Below, piece by piece: positions 40,462 through 51,908 of a stretch of 64,000 bases of DNA (position 1 is the stretch's first letter; each line of letters opens with the position of its first letter). The stretch is from an uncultured Paracoccaceae bacterium (GTDB lineage Bacteria > Pseudomonadota > Alphaproteobacteria > Rhodobacterales > Rhodobacteraceae). The DNA lies in contig CAJXSR010000018.1 of assembly GCA_913061275.1 (NCBI GenBank), positions 1 to 64,000 of the forward strand, in the 5' to 3' direction. A program made the translations under genes and the position numbers. The notes beneath the pieces were generated by a model, which was given only the letters and a program-made list of their open reading frames with translations, had not been told where the DNA came from and did no database searches.

Positions 40462-41472
40462 TTAGCCAATAGTCGAAAACCGCGCAAAAACAGGGTGATG
40501 ATCCGTATGTTCAAACCCCAGATCGATGGTTTCAATCACCTTAACAGATACGTTAGGTGAAATAACAAACCCGTCAACAACAGAGGTATAACTTTGTCCC
40601 TTAACATATGCGCTACTTAAGGATCGCAAACTGGCCACTTTAGGGTCTGCACATATCATCCACCCCTTGGGCACATGTTTTTGGCTTAAATCAAACCCTT
40701 CAAATACTGCTTTTCCCTTTGCCATATGCGGGAATTCGGTCTTTGACAGGCGCATATTCCAATCACCACCGATAATAACATAATTGCCTGCTTCATATGC
40801 CTTTTGCGCAAAGTCAAAAAGCGCCTTCATCTGCTGTTTACGAATATTAGCACCTTCATCAAATGCAGATAAATGTATGTTGATTACAACCCACAGGCCA
40901 GTTTCACCCTCAATCGGGTATTCTTGTACAATCGCCCCATAATACTTCTTTAAAAACCCGTAATAAAACGGATCTTGCGGCAAATCTAACGCGCGGGTCT
41001 GCAATAAACGGGTACGGGCAAAATTTGCCATACCGTGGCATAATTTCAAAGGTGCCGGTACAAACCGTGTTTGAAAATCCGCCCAAAAGCACTGCGAGTA
41101 CTCTGTTAACCTTTCATTAATATGGTATTGTACATCCACACCACGGGTTAAAAAACCTGCGTTAGCGGTTTCTTGCAGTAAAACGGCATCCGCATCAAAA
41201 TCCACCAATTTACCAGCAATGGCCTTTGCCGCCTTTTCAATTTCACCCTGCGGTAAAGCGCGCAGGTTTTTACCCCCATCAATAACCAAATCAGCCTTTG
41301 CACCTAAAGCAGCAAAACCAATATTCCAAGTTAAAACAGTAAGTTGTGATTTGGAGTTAATTTGATTATCGATATTAGATACATCAAGCAGCCCATATTT
41401 TGGCGCAGCCCAGCGGTTGTACAAAAACCACCCGCAGCCTACCAAAATAATTCCAATAACCCCTATCAACAT
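40462..41472 (-). CDS. Endonuclease/exonuclease/phosphatase-family protein, membrane anchored
   Basis: A hydrophobic N-terminal segment (LIGVIGIILVGCGWFLY) is followed by an EEP-fold domain. Metal and catalytic motifs are visible in order: LTWNIG, LLQET, INIHLSAF, GGDWNM, and the terminal TDHHPVFARF. Such proteins hydrolyse phosphodiester or phosphomonoester bonds in nucleic acids, lipids or other substrates, and the substrate here cannot be told. The membrane anchor and likely periplasmic location argue against a DNA-repair nuclease. Confidence 0.82.
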   Translation of the reverse strand: MLIGVIGIILVGCGWFLYNRWAAPKYGLLDVSNIDNQINSKSQLTVLTWNIGFAALGAKADLVIDGGKNLRALPQGEIEKAAKAIAGKLVDFDADAVLLQETANAGFLTRGVDVQYHINERLTEYSQCFWADFQTRFVPAPLKLCHGMANFARTRLLQTRALDLPQDPFYYGFLKKYYGAIVQEYPIEGETGLWVVINIHLSAFDEGANIRKQQMKALFDFAQKAYEAGNYVIIGGDWNMRLSKTEFPHMAKGKAVFEGFDLSQKHVPKGWMICADPKVASLRSLSSAYVKGQSYTSVVDGFVISPNVSVKVIETIDLGFEHTDHHPVFARFSTIG

Positions 41473-41577
41473 ATCCGCCCCATCAAACCAATTCCAAAGC
41501 CTAATATGATTTTAGACAGGCAAGCAAGCAAGGCCATAGCTATTTGGATCATTTTCGTAATTGAAGGTAGAAGAAAG

Positions 41578-41662
41578 TGGTACGGGTGAAGGGACTTGAA
41601 CCCCCACGCCTCGCGGCGCCAGAACCTAAATCTGGTGCGTCTACCAATTCCGCCACACCCGC
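41578..41662 (-). tRNA. tRNA-Leu (anticodon UAG)
   Basis: Read on the minus strand this 85-base sequence folds as a class II tRNA. The acceptor arm GCGGGTG pairs with CACCCGT, the anticodon stem CCAGA/TCTGG surrounds loop TTTAGGT with anticodon TAG, a long variable arm is GC-rich, the T arm contains GGTTCAAGTCC, and the CCA end is encoded. It decodes CUA/CUG-type leucine codons. Confidence 0.96.
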
Positions 41663-41668
41663 ACATTT

Positions 41669-41695
41669 TTCGAACAGTAGGTTAGTTTGTTCGAA
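41669..41695. repeat. Inverted repeat upstream of tRNA-Leu
   Basis: TTCGAACA and TGTTCGAA, separated by 11 bases, end 7 bases before the tRNA 5' end on the minus strand. It could be a processing hairpin in the precursor or a residual terminator of the upstream gene. Confidence 0.35.
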
Positions 41696-41748
41696 TTTCT
41701 TGGGCCTTCTAGCGCATGTTTTTCCCCTTGGCGAGAGGAAAAGTAACC

Positions 41749-43885
<2,137 letters not shown>

Positions 43886-43924
43886 TCTAACAAACTGAAA
43901 CCTGCTCTTATAAGGAATGACAAA

Positions 43925-45331
43925 ATGAGTGCAAAAGATCTAGTCAAACGCATAGCCGATGAAGACATCCAATATGTAGACATCCGTTTCACAGACCCGC
44001 GCGGCAAGCTGCAGCATGTGACCGTTATCAACGACGAAGTTGACGAAGACTTCCTTGAAGGCGGCTTTATGTTTGATGGCTCATCCATCGCCGGTTGGAA
44101 ATCTATCGATCAATCAGACATGAAACTGATCGTTGATTGCGATAGTGCTTATATTGATCCGTTTTACGCAGAAAAAACCATCTGTGTGCATTGCCACGTG
44201 GTTGAACCAGATACTGGCGAAACATATGAACGTTGCCCACGTTCTACAGCTATGCGTGCCGAAGCTTACCTGATTTCCACAGGCATTGGCGATCAGTCGT
44301 TCTGGGGCCCAGAAGCTGAATTTTTCTTGTTTGACGATGTACGTTATTCTAACAGCATCAACAAAGTATCATACGAGGTTGATGCAGCCGACGCATCTTG
44401 GAACACAGACACAGAATATGAAATGGGTAACATGGGCCACCGCCCGGGCGTTAAGGGGGGCTACTTCCCAGTAAACCCAACTGATGCCGCCCAAGACATC
44501 CGCTCTGAAATGTTGTCTACGATGAAGCGCATCGGTATGAAAGTTGACAAACACCACCACGAAGTGGCGTCTTGTCAGCACGAGCTTGGCCTAGTGTTTG
44601 GCCCATTGACCAAACAAGCGGATGACTTGCAAAAATACAAATACATCATCCACAACGTGGCCCACGCATATGGTAAATCTGCTACCTTCATGCCAAAACC
44701 TATTGCAGGCGATAACGGCACAGGCATGCACGTGAACATGTCGATCTGGAAAGAAGGCAAGCCTTTGTTTGCAGGTGATAAATACGCTGACCTGTCTCAA
44801 GAAGCCTTATATTTCATCGGCGGCATCCTAAAACACGCCAAAGCGTTGAATGCGATCACAAACCCGGCCACAAACAGCTACAAGCGCCTGATCCCAGGTT
44901 TTGAAGCCCCCGTGCTACGCGCCTATTCAGCATCAAACCGTTCGGGTTGTGTACGTATTCCTTGGGCCGAAAACCCAAAGGCAAAACGTGTAGAGGCCCG
45001 TTTCCCTGACCCGGCTGCAAACCCATACTTATGTTTCTCAGCATTGTTGATGGCTGGCCTTGACGGCATCAAAAACAAAATTGATCCGGGCGAAGCGCAT
45101 GACAAAGACTTGTATGATTTACCAGCCGAAGAATTAGCCGAAATTCCTACCGTTTGTGGTTCATTGCGCGAAGCATTGGATGAACTGGAAAAAGATATGG
45201 ATTTCTTGTTGGCAGGCGACGTGTTCACCAAGTCACAAATCGAAGGCTTTATGGAACTAAAATGGGAAGAAGTGTACGCATATGAGCACACACCACACCC
45301 TGTTGAGTACCAAATGTACTATAGCTGCTAG
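43925..45331 (+). CDS. glnA: Glutamine synthetase type I
   Basis: Dodecameric ATP-dependent enzyme making glutamine from glutamate and ammonia. Motifs include FMFDGSSIAGWKSI, GPEAEFFLFD, the ATP-binding region KPIAGDNGTGMHVNMS, and NPATNSYKRLIPGFEAP. The adenylylation tyrosine is Y397 in KDLYDLP, at the canonical number, so it is expected to be regulated by GlnE in response to PII. The 468-residue length is standard. Confidence 0.98.
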   Translation: MSAKDLVKRIADEDIQYVDIRFTDPRGKLQHVTVINDEVDEDFLEGGFMFDGSSIAGWKSIDQSDMKLIVDCDSAYIDPFYAEKTICVHCHVVEPDTGETYERCPRSTAMRAEAYLISTGIGDQSFWGPEAEFFLFDDVRYSNSINKVSYEVDAADASWNTDTEYEMGNMGHRPGVKGGYFPVNPTDAAQDIRSEMLSTMKRIGMKVDKHHHEVASCQHELGLVFGPLTKQADDLQKYKYIIHNVAHAYGKSATFMPKPIAGDNGTGMHVNMSIWKEGKPLFAGDKYADLSQEALYFIGGILKHAKALNAITNPATNSYKRLIPGFEAPVLRAYSASNRSGCVRIPWAENPKAKRVEARFPDPAANPYLCFSALLMAGLDGIKNKIDPGEAHDKDLYDLPAEELAEIPTVCGSLREALDELEKDMDFLLAGDVFTKSQIEGFMELKWEEVYAYEHTPHPVEYQMYYSC

Positions 45332-45354
45332 GATTTAAGCAGATTTGAAACACG

Positions 45355-45382
45355 AAAGGCCCCTGATTTTTCGGGGGCCTTT
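45355..45382 (+). terminator. Intrinsic terminator of glnBA
   Basis: A 12-bp stem (AAAGGCCCCTGA / TCGGGGGCCTTT, one G-U pair) with a TTTT loop is followed by a long T-run. Confidence 0.88.
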
Positions 45383-45392
45383 TTTTTCGAAG

Positions 45393-45965
45393 TTACCCCA
45401 ATAGTGTACAATATTCTTTTTTATATTGATTTATACTTCTAGTGAAAAGCTCTGGTAAACTTTCATTAATTAGGCCCTCATTCAAAATAAAGAACCTTTT
45501 ACTCTCTACATAAACATATCCATCTGCACCTTTACGAGGAGATTTCCCAATCGCATTCTTGTGCTTCCTAAAGTTAGGTACTTCATGTATCGCAACATTA
45601 GGTGCAACCATATCAAATAACACTATTGCTCCATGAGGCTTCAATGCGCCCTTATTGATATTTTTAAGTATTATATAGTTTGTCATCTTTTTCTTATTAG
45701 CTGTACCAATGTTAGTGACAGACAAATCAAATACAAATGATGACCATAACGGCCAAGGCTTTTCTTCGTTATACGGCTTATAAACGTAAGTTGTAATCAC
45801 ACAGCCCGAAACAGTAATTGTATGCCTAGCAGCTTTGGATTCTGTGGTTCCACCAATAATTATTCTTTCAATTAATTGCTCTTTACTTATATGTTCTTTT
45901 GCACATAACGCTGATCCATAAAATACGAATACCCCAAACAACACGCTTAAATAAATAAATTTCAT
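45393..45965 (-). CDS. Unknown exported protein
   Basis: I do not recognise this protein. It has a clear signal peptide (MKFIYLSVLFGVFVFYGSALC, cleavage near CA-KEH) and a mature part of about 170 residues rich in Lys and aromatic residues, with a cysteine at about 54 and another near the C-terminus (YCTLLG). The codon use is more AT-rich than glnA or the methyltransferase gene beside it, which suggests a more recent arrival or relaxed constraint. It ends close to the glnA terminator and lies 12 bases downstream of the methyltransferase gene on the same strand. Confidence 0.7.
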   Translation of the reverse strand: MKFIYLSVLFGVFVFYGSALCAKEHISKEQLIERIIIGGTTESKAARHTITVSGCVITTYVYKPYNEEKPWPLWSSFVFDLSVTNIGTANKKKMTNYIILKNINKGALKPHGAIVLFDMVAPNVAIHEVPNFRKHKNAIGKSPRKGADGYVYVESKRFFILNEGLINESLPELFTRSINQYKKEYCTLLG

Positions 45966-45977
45966 TATATAAACCTG

Positions 45978-47240
45978 TTATTGTTTTTTGTGTAATTCAG
46001 AGTACAACATTAGCCCATAACCACACAGCAAATCCGACAATTTGCCCCAAGTGTCATTGAACTCTACCAGCCCAAGCCCTGACTTTGCCCATAATTCGCC
46101 CACAGTCGCCACACCATCAATTTTCCCCAGTAATCTGGCAGCTTTAGGCGATATGCCCAAGCCGATTTTCTGACCGTTAATAGCCACAGGCAATCCGCCA
46201 CGTTGTATTATAAATGCAGCCGCTTTTTGGGGGTCTTCACCAATAAAATGCGGTATCGCAGACGGGTTAGTTGGGTCAACTTTCACCACATCCCCCTGTT
46301 TCATCGCATAGCCCACATGGGTTTTCATATTACCGCGCAGCTTTTCAGCCAATTGCATCTGCCCAATCGCATCAATATCGTCAGGCAATTTAAAATCAGG
46401 CGGCAATAGACCATCCAAGCTGTACATCGCAGGTTGGGTAAAGCTGGCCAACTCCATACCTGCCGCCTGTATCAAACCTGCAACATCACGCACTGTTAAC
46501 GACACATCTTGGCTATGCAGCAATAAATCATAGAACCCCGCATCGCTGGCATTATGATCCCCTACCAGATCGTTTCGCTTAAACGGGTGGTTTTGAGGTA
46601 TATTTTGAAACACTAACTTACCAAAGGCCAAACGGTTTTGCGGAGTCATGCCCGCACTCAATTCACCTAACGCTTGTTGCAAAGGATAAACCCCACTGCG
46701 CCCATATGGTGCATAAATCATAAAACCCAAACCACCCTTGGGGGCCAAGGCGTTGGCTAAAGCATTAAACCCAGCTTGCGGATCAGGTAAATGATGCAAG
46801 ACCCCACAACAATCAATATAATCAAAGGTACCATAATCGGCCGCATCCAGCAGGCTACCTGTGACAAAGATAATGTTCTTTAACTCACGTATTTTGGCGC
46901 GCCTCTTTGCTATTTTACGGGCAGAAACTGACAAATCTAAATATGTGATCTCATAGGGACGATTAGCGTCGGTTAAAACCTGTGCTATCTGTATCAACCC
47001 ATCACCAGAACCGCCGCCAGCCACTAAAATGCGTATTTTTTGCGACCAGTCACGACTACCGCCAAAAACATGGTGGTCAATTTCCATCGGGTTAGACGGT
47101 GAACCTGTAATAAGGCGTTTGCGTTCATCTTTAGGGTCACGCGCAGGGTATGGGTAGGCATTGTAATGATCTTGAATATCCGTCGGCACGCGTTCATCCC
47201 CGTTATATGCTTGAAACAAGGTATTTTGAACACTGCCCAT
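45978..47240 (-). CDS. SAM-dependent methyltransferase with C-terminal extra domain
   Basis: Class I Rossmann methyltransferase. Residues 65-210 carry motif I VAGGGSGDGLIQIA, the acidic strand end TYLDLS, and the DYIDCCGVLHHLPDP motif. The N-terminus has the YNAYPYPARDP motif common in bacterial protein or small-molecule methyltransferases. The last 80 residues (LLGKIDGVATVGELWA) look like a small winged or PqqD-like fold. The substrate is unknown. It is divergent from a hybrid histidine kinase 78 bases away. Confidence 0.82.
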   Translation of the reverse strand: MGSVQNTLFQAYNGDERVPTDIQDHYNAYPYPARDPKDERKRLITGSPSNPMEIDHHVFGGSRDWSQKIRILVAGGGSGDGLIQIAQVLTDANRPYEITYLDLSVSARKIAKRRAKIRELKNIIFVTGSLLDAADYGTFDYIDCCGVLHHLPDPQAGFNALANALAPKGGLGFMIYAPYGRSGVYPLQQALGELSAGMTPQNRLAFGKLVFQNIPQNHPFKRNDLVGDHNASDAGFYDLLLHSQDVSLTVRDVAGLIQAAGMELASFTQPAMYSLDGLLPPDFKLPDDIDAIGQMQLAEKLRGNMKTHVGYAMKQGDVVKVDPTNPSAIPHFIGEDPQKAAAFIIQRGGLPVAINGQKIGLGISPKAARLLGKIDGVATVGELWAKSGLGLVEFNDTWGKLSDLLCGYGLMLYSELHKKQ

Positions 47241-47318
47241 AGATAATTACAATAGTAATCCTTGTAACACCCCACGTGGTGGGCATAAAATACACTATTC
47301 AGTTTGGAATACCCTGAC

Positions 47319-49034
47319 ATGCTACAAGAAAGACAGCTTACAAAATTAGAATTCATGGATTTGCTTGAATTAAGTCAGGCAGGTATAGTGCGCATGAAAA
47401 CCAGGGTGGCACTGATGACAAGCCTTGGGGCTGTTTTGATGTTGATATTCCCCGCCTGGATCATATTGTCATGGTATGTACCTACGATTATTCTGGATTT
47501 ATTAAATCTTAGAGTTCAAAAATTAATCAGCAATGCCCATTCCAAAGGTACCGTATTGGGCACATCAGTTCGCAATCACTATTTTCTGGTTTCCTGGGCA
47601 GAATCGTTTTGCATATGCGGACTGGTCATTGCCATGTCGGTTTACGAAGGCCAGATTCCACATTTTATTCCGTATATAATTCTTTTGTGCACATCCATAT
47701 ACGTCGCAACCAGCGTCTTTCAAAATGCACATCTGATGATCGGCCATTTGATATTACACAATATAACTTTAATATTCATATCTGTTCGGGATGTTTACAT
47801 CACATACCCGATGACAGATACACTGATATGGGCGCAGTTATTTTCATCTTTGCTGGTGGCATATTTTCTGGCAGACAGCTATTTGTTCTTACATAAAATC
47901 CATCTTGATAGACGGGCCAAATCACAAGAGATAGATGATGCACGGCAATATGCGGAAAGCTTAATAAAACAAAAAAGCGACCTTATTTCCGCGATAAGCC
48001 ATGAATTACGCACGCCCTTGAACGGTATATTAGGGTTTACTCAGGTCGTACAATCAACCCGATTGACCAAAAAACAGCATGAGTATGTTGAGCTTATTCA
48101 AAATTCGGGCAAAGATTTACAACTTATATTATCAAACATACTAGACAGTGAATCCTTGGAACAAGATCGGTTGCAAATCAATGCGGTAAAAACCGATGTT
48201 CGCCAGGTGCTGAACCGCTCATTGAAATTCTTTGAAACCCTTGCATTGGAAAAGGGTATAGATCTGAAATTAACCGTGGATAAATCTGTACCCACTGCAA
48301 TTCTAATTGACGAAACCAGATTGGCGCAATGTGTATCAAATCTGATTGCGAATGCAGTACATTATACGCAAAAAGGCAGCGTTTTTATAAAAGCAACTAC
48401 GCAAGGTAATAAATTGCTCATATCCGTTTTGGACACCGGAATAGGCATTCAGCAACAAAATACGGATCGTATCTTTGAAAAATTCGCGCAAGAGGAAAAA
48501 CAGGAAATTTCCCAAACGGGTACAGGCCTGGGTCTTTGGTTGGTTAAAAATATAACACACGCAATGAACGGGGAAGTATCCTTGGTGAAAACTTCTGATA
48601 TGGGAAGTGAGTTTTTGTTGTCGTTTGAATTAAATCTAATGCCTGATGCCGTGGAAAAGCCGTCAAATTCGCTTGCAAACAAACGCATACTGCATATTGA
48701 AGATACTGAAACCAATCTGATGTTGGTAAATCTTTGGCTTCAAGAACAACATGTTATCGTAACCGAAGCTAAAACTGGAAAAGAGGCAATCACACTTCTT
48801 AAGCAAGAGATGTATGATATTATTCTATGTGATCTACACTTACCTGACTGCATAGGAACGCTTCTGATAAAACAAATCCGCGCGTTGCAAAATGCTAATG
48901 CGACTATCCCCGTAATTGCACTAACGGCACAGCCCGAAAAAGTGACCGAGGCAAACGTAAATAATGGATTTAATCAAATTTTAAGTAAACCCGTTGACCA
49001 AGGATTGCTGATTGCAACTCTAAAACAAGTGTAA
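47319..49034 (+). CDS. Hybrid sensor histidine kinase
   Basis: Membrane sensor kinase with an attached receiver. About five to six hydrophobic segments lie in the first 190 residues, with no large periplasmic domain. HisKA follows with phospho-accepting histidine H228 (ISHELRTPLNGIL), then the HATPase domain with its N box (NLIANAVHYT) and G boxes (DTGIGI, GTGLGLWLVK). A C-terminal receiver carries phospho-acceptor D505 (IILCDLHLPD). There is no Hpt domain or cognate regulator nearby, so the output partner is unknown. The ATG at 47319 is preferred over the TTG at 47304. Confidence 0.88.
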   Translation: MLQERQLTKLEFMDLLELSQAGIVRMKTRVALMTSLGAVLMLIFPAWIILSWYVPTIILDLLNLRVQKLISNAHSKGTVLGTSVRNHYFLVSWAESFCICGLVIAMSVYEGQIPHFIPYIILLCTSIYVATSVFQNAHLMIGHLILHNITLIFISVRDVYITYPMTDTLIWAQLFSSLLVAYFLADSYLFLHKIHLDRRAKSQEIDDARQYAESLIKQKSDLISAISHELRTPLNGILGFTQVVQSTRLTKKQHEYVELIQNSGKDLQLILSNILDSESLEQDRLQINAVKTDVRQVLNRSLKFFETLALEKGIDLKLTVDKSVPTAILIDETRLAQCVSNLIANAVHYTQKGSVFIKATTQGNKLLISVLDTGIGIQQQNTDRIFEKFAQEEKQEISQTGTGLGLWLVKNITHAMNGEVSLVKTSDMGSEFLLSFELNLMPDAVEKPSNSLANKRILHIEDTETNLMLVNLWLQEQHVIVTEAKTGKEAITLLKQEMYDIILCDLHLPDCIGTLLIKQIRALQNANATIPVIALTAQPEKVTEANVNNGFNQILSKPVDQGLLIATLKQV

Positions 49035-49070
49035 TCAGTAGCCCATATTAGCGTTCACACTTAAATCAGT

Positions 49071-49094
49071 GGCCCTGAAGATGGGTCTTTTTTT
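49071..49094 (+). terminator. Possible terminator after hybrid kinase gene
   Basis: A short GGCCC/GGGTC stem with a 7-base loop is followed by seven Ts, about 37 bases after the kinase stop. Confidence 0.5.
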
Positions 49095-49174
49095 GTGGAC
49101 AGCTAGGTTAGTTCACGCCAAACTAAACCAGTAAACTAGTTTACTAATTATGTAGTAATTCAAAAGGATTAATC

Positions 49175-49615
49175 ATGGCATTTCACTTACTCAGATTACT
49201 CCTGTTTCTTGCAAGCATACTTATTGTAAGCGTTGGTATTTCTTTCTTTTTTCTGGGGCCAAATGCAACTGCGTCACTCACGCTCGATAGCCTGCAACTC
49301 TTTTTACCCAATCCCGAAAAAATAACCGATATGACGGGCCCAAATGTTGATAGCGAATTGCGCTTTTTTGCACCATTCCTAGTTGCTTACGGGGTTCTTC
49401 TATTCTTATGCGCCAAGCATTTGCGCACACATCTTTACTACGTGCCGCACATGCTAGTGGTATTCTTAATTGGTGGTTTAGGGCGTGTTTTATCGTACAT
49501 TACAGTAGGGGAACCGCATCCGCTGTTTGTACACCTCATGGTCATAGAAGTGGGGTTGCCAATTCTATTTTACTTTTTGTACACCCGCGTTGTTGCCAGC
49601 ATCACCCAAGATTAA
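49175..49615 (+). CDS. DUF4345 family membrane protein
   Basis: Small integral membrane protein with four hydrophobic helices (about 5-27, 65-83, 91-110, 119-140). The conserved segments NVDSELRFFAPFLVAYG and GGLGRVLS, followed by GEPHPLFVHLMVIEVGLP, match DUF4345. The function is unknown. It overlaps the convergent DUF3445 gene by 14 bases. Confidence 0.8.
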   Translation: MAFHLLRLLLFLASILIVSVGISFFFLGPNATASLTLDSLQLFLPNPEKITDMTGPNVDSELRFFAPFLVAYGVLLFLCAKHLRTHLYYVPHMLVVFLIGGLGRVLSYITVGEPHPLFVHLMVIEVGLPILFYFLYTRVVASITQD

Positions 49616-50387
49616 GATAGGCACGGTCTTCAGCACTCATTCGATCTTCGGGTGCAACAAAACTATGTATGCCAAATACAATCGCCCCTGATTGGGGTAA
49701 TTTGCGTAATGTCTGCCGTTCAACCCGCACCCAGCGTTTTGTACCTGTCAGTTGCCGCTTTATGCCTTCCCGCCTTGGCTGAAATAAATCTGGGTCAGAA
49801 TAAATCAAAAAATTCGCCCGCCACAATGGTTGCTCTGGACGCATCAAATCAAACATATTTTGCACTTTTTTCGCCATCACCCCCGAATAATTGTCAACAG
49901 GTTCATGTATAGCAACCATCGGCTTGCCAATTTTATCCTCCAACCGCCAACTAGCGGGAAAGCACAATGCGGCGGCTTGCAAAACATGTTCATTGCCTTG
50001 TTTGGTTAATACGCAGAAATCCTGCTGCCCCAAACGCCCTATCGTCTCAATCGCCGTCCACTTACCCAAAGGCACAAGCACCCTATCGGGCCGCATCACA
50101 CCCTCACTACCAACCACATAACCCTCAACTGTTTTTAAATGACTCACTAACATCTCTAGCAATTCATTAACGGCAACATGAACATCTGTGCGCATCGCCA
50201 AAACCTTACTGGTTTGGTTATTCATTAAATGTTCACGATATAACATTTGCCGCTCAAACGCGTCGTCCACCCACACCCAATCACTTAAATCTAGCGGTTG
50301 TATGCCAGGTAATCGGCTTGTCGCGGCTTTCAACCAAGGTTTAACGCGCATCGCTTTTTGAGTAATTTCAGAAAATTTATGCGGCAT
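49602..50387 (-). CDS. DUF3445 / heme-dependent oxidative N-demethylase-like protein
   Basis: Belongs to the DUF3445 family, which includes the heme-binding alpha subunit of oxidative N-demethylase and DmmA of dimethylamine monooxygenase. Visible family motifs are LCFPASWRLEDKIGKPMVAIHEPV at about 138-161 (only the pattern LCFPAxWRLxDKIGxP is diagnostic) and WRANFLIYSDPDLFQPR. No ferredoxin-reductase or beta/gamma subunit gene is adjacent, so whether it acts alone is unclear. The ATG at 50387 is chosen over the TTG at 50402. It lies back to back with dddP. Confidence 0.82.
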   Translation of the reverse strand: MPHKFSEITQKAMRVKPWLKAATSRLPGIQPLDLSDWVWVDDAFERQMLYREHLMNNQTSKVLAMRTDVHVAVNELLEMLVSHLKTVEGYVVGSEGVMRPDRVLVPLGKWTAIETIGRLGQQDFCVLTKQGNEHVLQAAALCFPASWRLEDKIGKPMVAIHEPVDNYSGVMAKKVQNMFDLMRPEQPLWRANFLIYSDPDLFQPRREGIKRQLTGTKRWVRVERQTLRKLPQSGAIVFGIHSFVAPEDRMSAEDRAYLNLG

Positions 50388-50488
50388 TTTACAGATTTCC
50401 AATTACGACACGAATAAAAATAAAAAAGCCGCAAACTGACTTGCAGTAAAGCAAAATCACAGGCCATTTATACAAAAGGATATATATC

Positions 50489-51817
50489 ATGGCCCAACCC
50501 TATTCCCAGACACGCAAAATAGACCCAACACGGGGTGACACGTTAGCGGACGGCAGCCCGAACAATGGCGACCGTATTGAAATCGGCCCTACCCTACTTG
50601 CCCTTCGTGAATGGGAAGCGGCTGGCCTAACAGCCCCCAATCTAGAGGCCATGCGCGAGTACCGCTGGAAACGTCTTACCCAGCATATCGTCGACCGTGA
50701 TTATGGTGGCTTACTGATGTTTGACCCGCTTAATATCCGGTATGCCACCGACAGTACCAACATGCAGCTATGGAACACCCACAACCCGTTTCGCGCAGTG
50801 CTGTTATGTGCGGATGGGTATATGGTGATCTGGGATTATAAAAATTCACCATTTTTAACTGAATTTAACCATCTTGTACGTGAACAACGTTCGGGTGCTG
50901 ATCTGTTTTACTTTGATCGAGGCGATAAAGTTGATATCGCCGCTGACGCATTTTCAAAAGAAGTCCGCGATCTTATCAATGAGCATGGCGGAGCTAATAA
51001 CCGACTTGCCGTCGACAAAGCCATGCTTAATGGCATCCGTGCATTAGAAGCACAGGGTTTTCAGATTATGGAAGGCGAAGAAGTCACCGAAAAATCCCGG
51101 TCTATAAAAGGCCCTGATGAAATTCTGGCAATGCGCTGCGCATCTCATGCTTGTGAAGCCGCCATTCAGGACATGTTTGAAGCTACAAAGGTCGGCATGA
51201 GTGAAGATGCCATTTGGGCAGAACTGCACAAAGCCAATATCAAACGTGGTGGCGAATGGATAGAAACTCGACTTCTAACAACAGGCCCGCGCACCAACCC
51301 TTGGTTTATGGAATGTGGCCCAAGAGAATTGCAAAACAATGAAATTGTCGCCTTTGATACAGACCTAATCGGGTGCTATGGCATGTGCGTCGACATCAGC
51401 CGTACATGGTGGATTGGTGATAAAAAACCACGCCCCGAAATGATCTATGCCATGCAACATGCCCATGAACACATCATGACCAATATGGATATGATGAAAC
51501 CGGGCCTTTCGTTGCGCGATCTAACCTTTAAGGGCCACCAACTTGACGACCAGTATATCAAAGGCCAGTACGGTTGCCGCTTTCATGGGGTTGGTTTGTG
51601 TGACGAATGGCCCTTGATTGCTTACAAAGAAGGTTTTGTTGAAGGTGCGTTTGATTATGATCTGCAACCTGGTATGGTGCTTTGTGCCGAAGCTTTGGTT
51701 AGCCCCGAAGGCGGTGATTTTTCTATAAAGCTAGAAGATCAGGTGCTTGTCACCGAAGATGGCTATGAAAACCTGACAAAATACCCGTTCTGCCCGCATC
51801 TAATGGGAAACACATAA
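50489..51817 (+). CDS. dddP: DMSP lyase DddP
   Basis: Cleaves dimethylsulfoniopropionate to dimethyl sulfide and acrylate. It has the M24 peptidase fold, and the six metal ligands of characterised Roseobacter DddP are all present at a constant offset of five: D290, D292, D302, H366, E401 and E416 (FDTDLIGCYG, VDISRTWW, HGVGLCDEWP, CAEALVSPEG, LEDQVLV). N-terminal motifs RIEIGPTLLA and RDYGGLLMFDPLNIRYATDS are also typical. The 442-residue length matches the family. A good AAAGGA site precedes the ATG. No dddW/acuR-type regulator or dmdA is adjacent. Confidence 0.95.
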   Translation: MAQPYSQTRKIDPTRGDTLADGSPNNGDRIEIGPTLLALREWEAAGLTAPNLEAMREYRWKRLTQHIVDRDYGGLLMFDPLNIRYATDSTNMQLWNTHNPFRAVLLCADGYMVIWDYKNSPFLTEFNHLVREQRSGADLFYFDRGDKVDIAADAFSKEVRDLINEHGGANNRLAVDKAMLNGIRALEAQGFQIMEGEEVTEKSRSIKGPDEILAMRCASHACEAAIQDMFEATKVGMSEDAIWAELHKANIKRGGEWIETRLLTTGPRTNPWFMECGPRELQNNEIVAFDTDLIGCYGMCVDISRTWWIGDKKPRPEMIYAMQHAHEHIMTNMDMMKPGLSLRDLTFKGHQLDDQYIKGQYGCRFHGVGLCDEWPLIAYKEGFVEGAFDYDLQPGMVLCAEALVSPEGGDFSIKLEDQVLVTEDGYENLTKYPFCPHLMGNT

Positions 51818-51908
51818 TCCTTTCAATCCGTCACAAGCACGTGACAAATTATTATCGTAACTTGCCTCTATTATTGTTAGAGTTACCTTTGTGATACAAT
51901 GAAGGATA

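Noticed and set aside
51830-51845. Hairpin GTCAC/GTGAC after dddP
   Set aside because: A five-base stem without a T-run is too weak to call a terminator.
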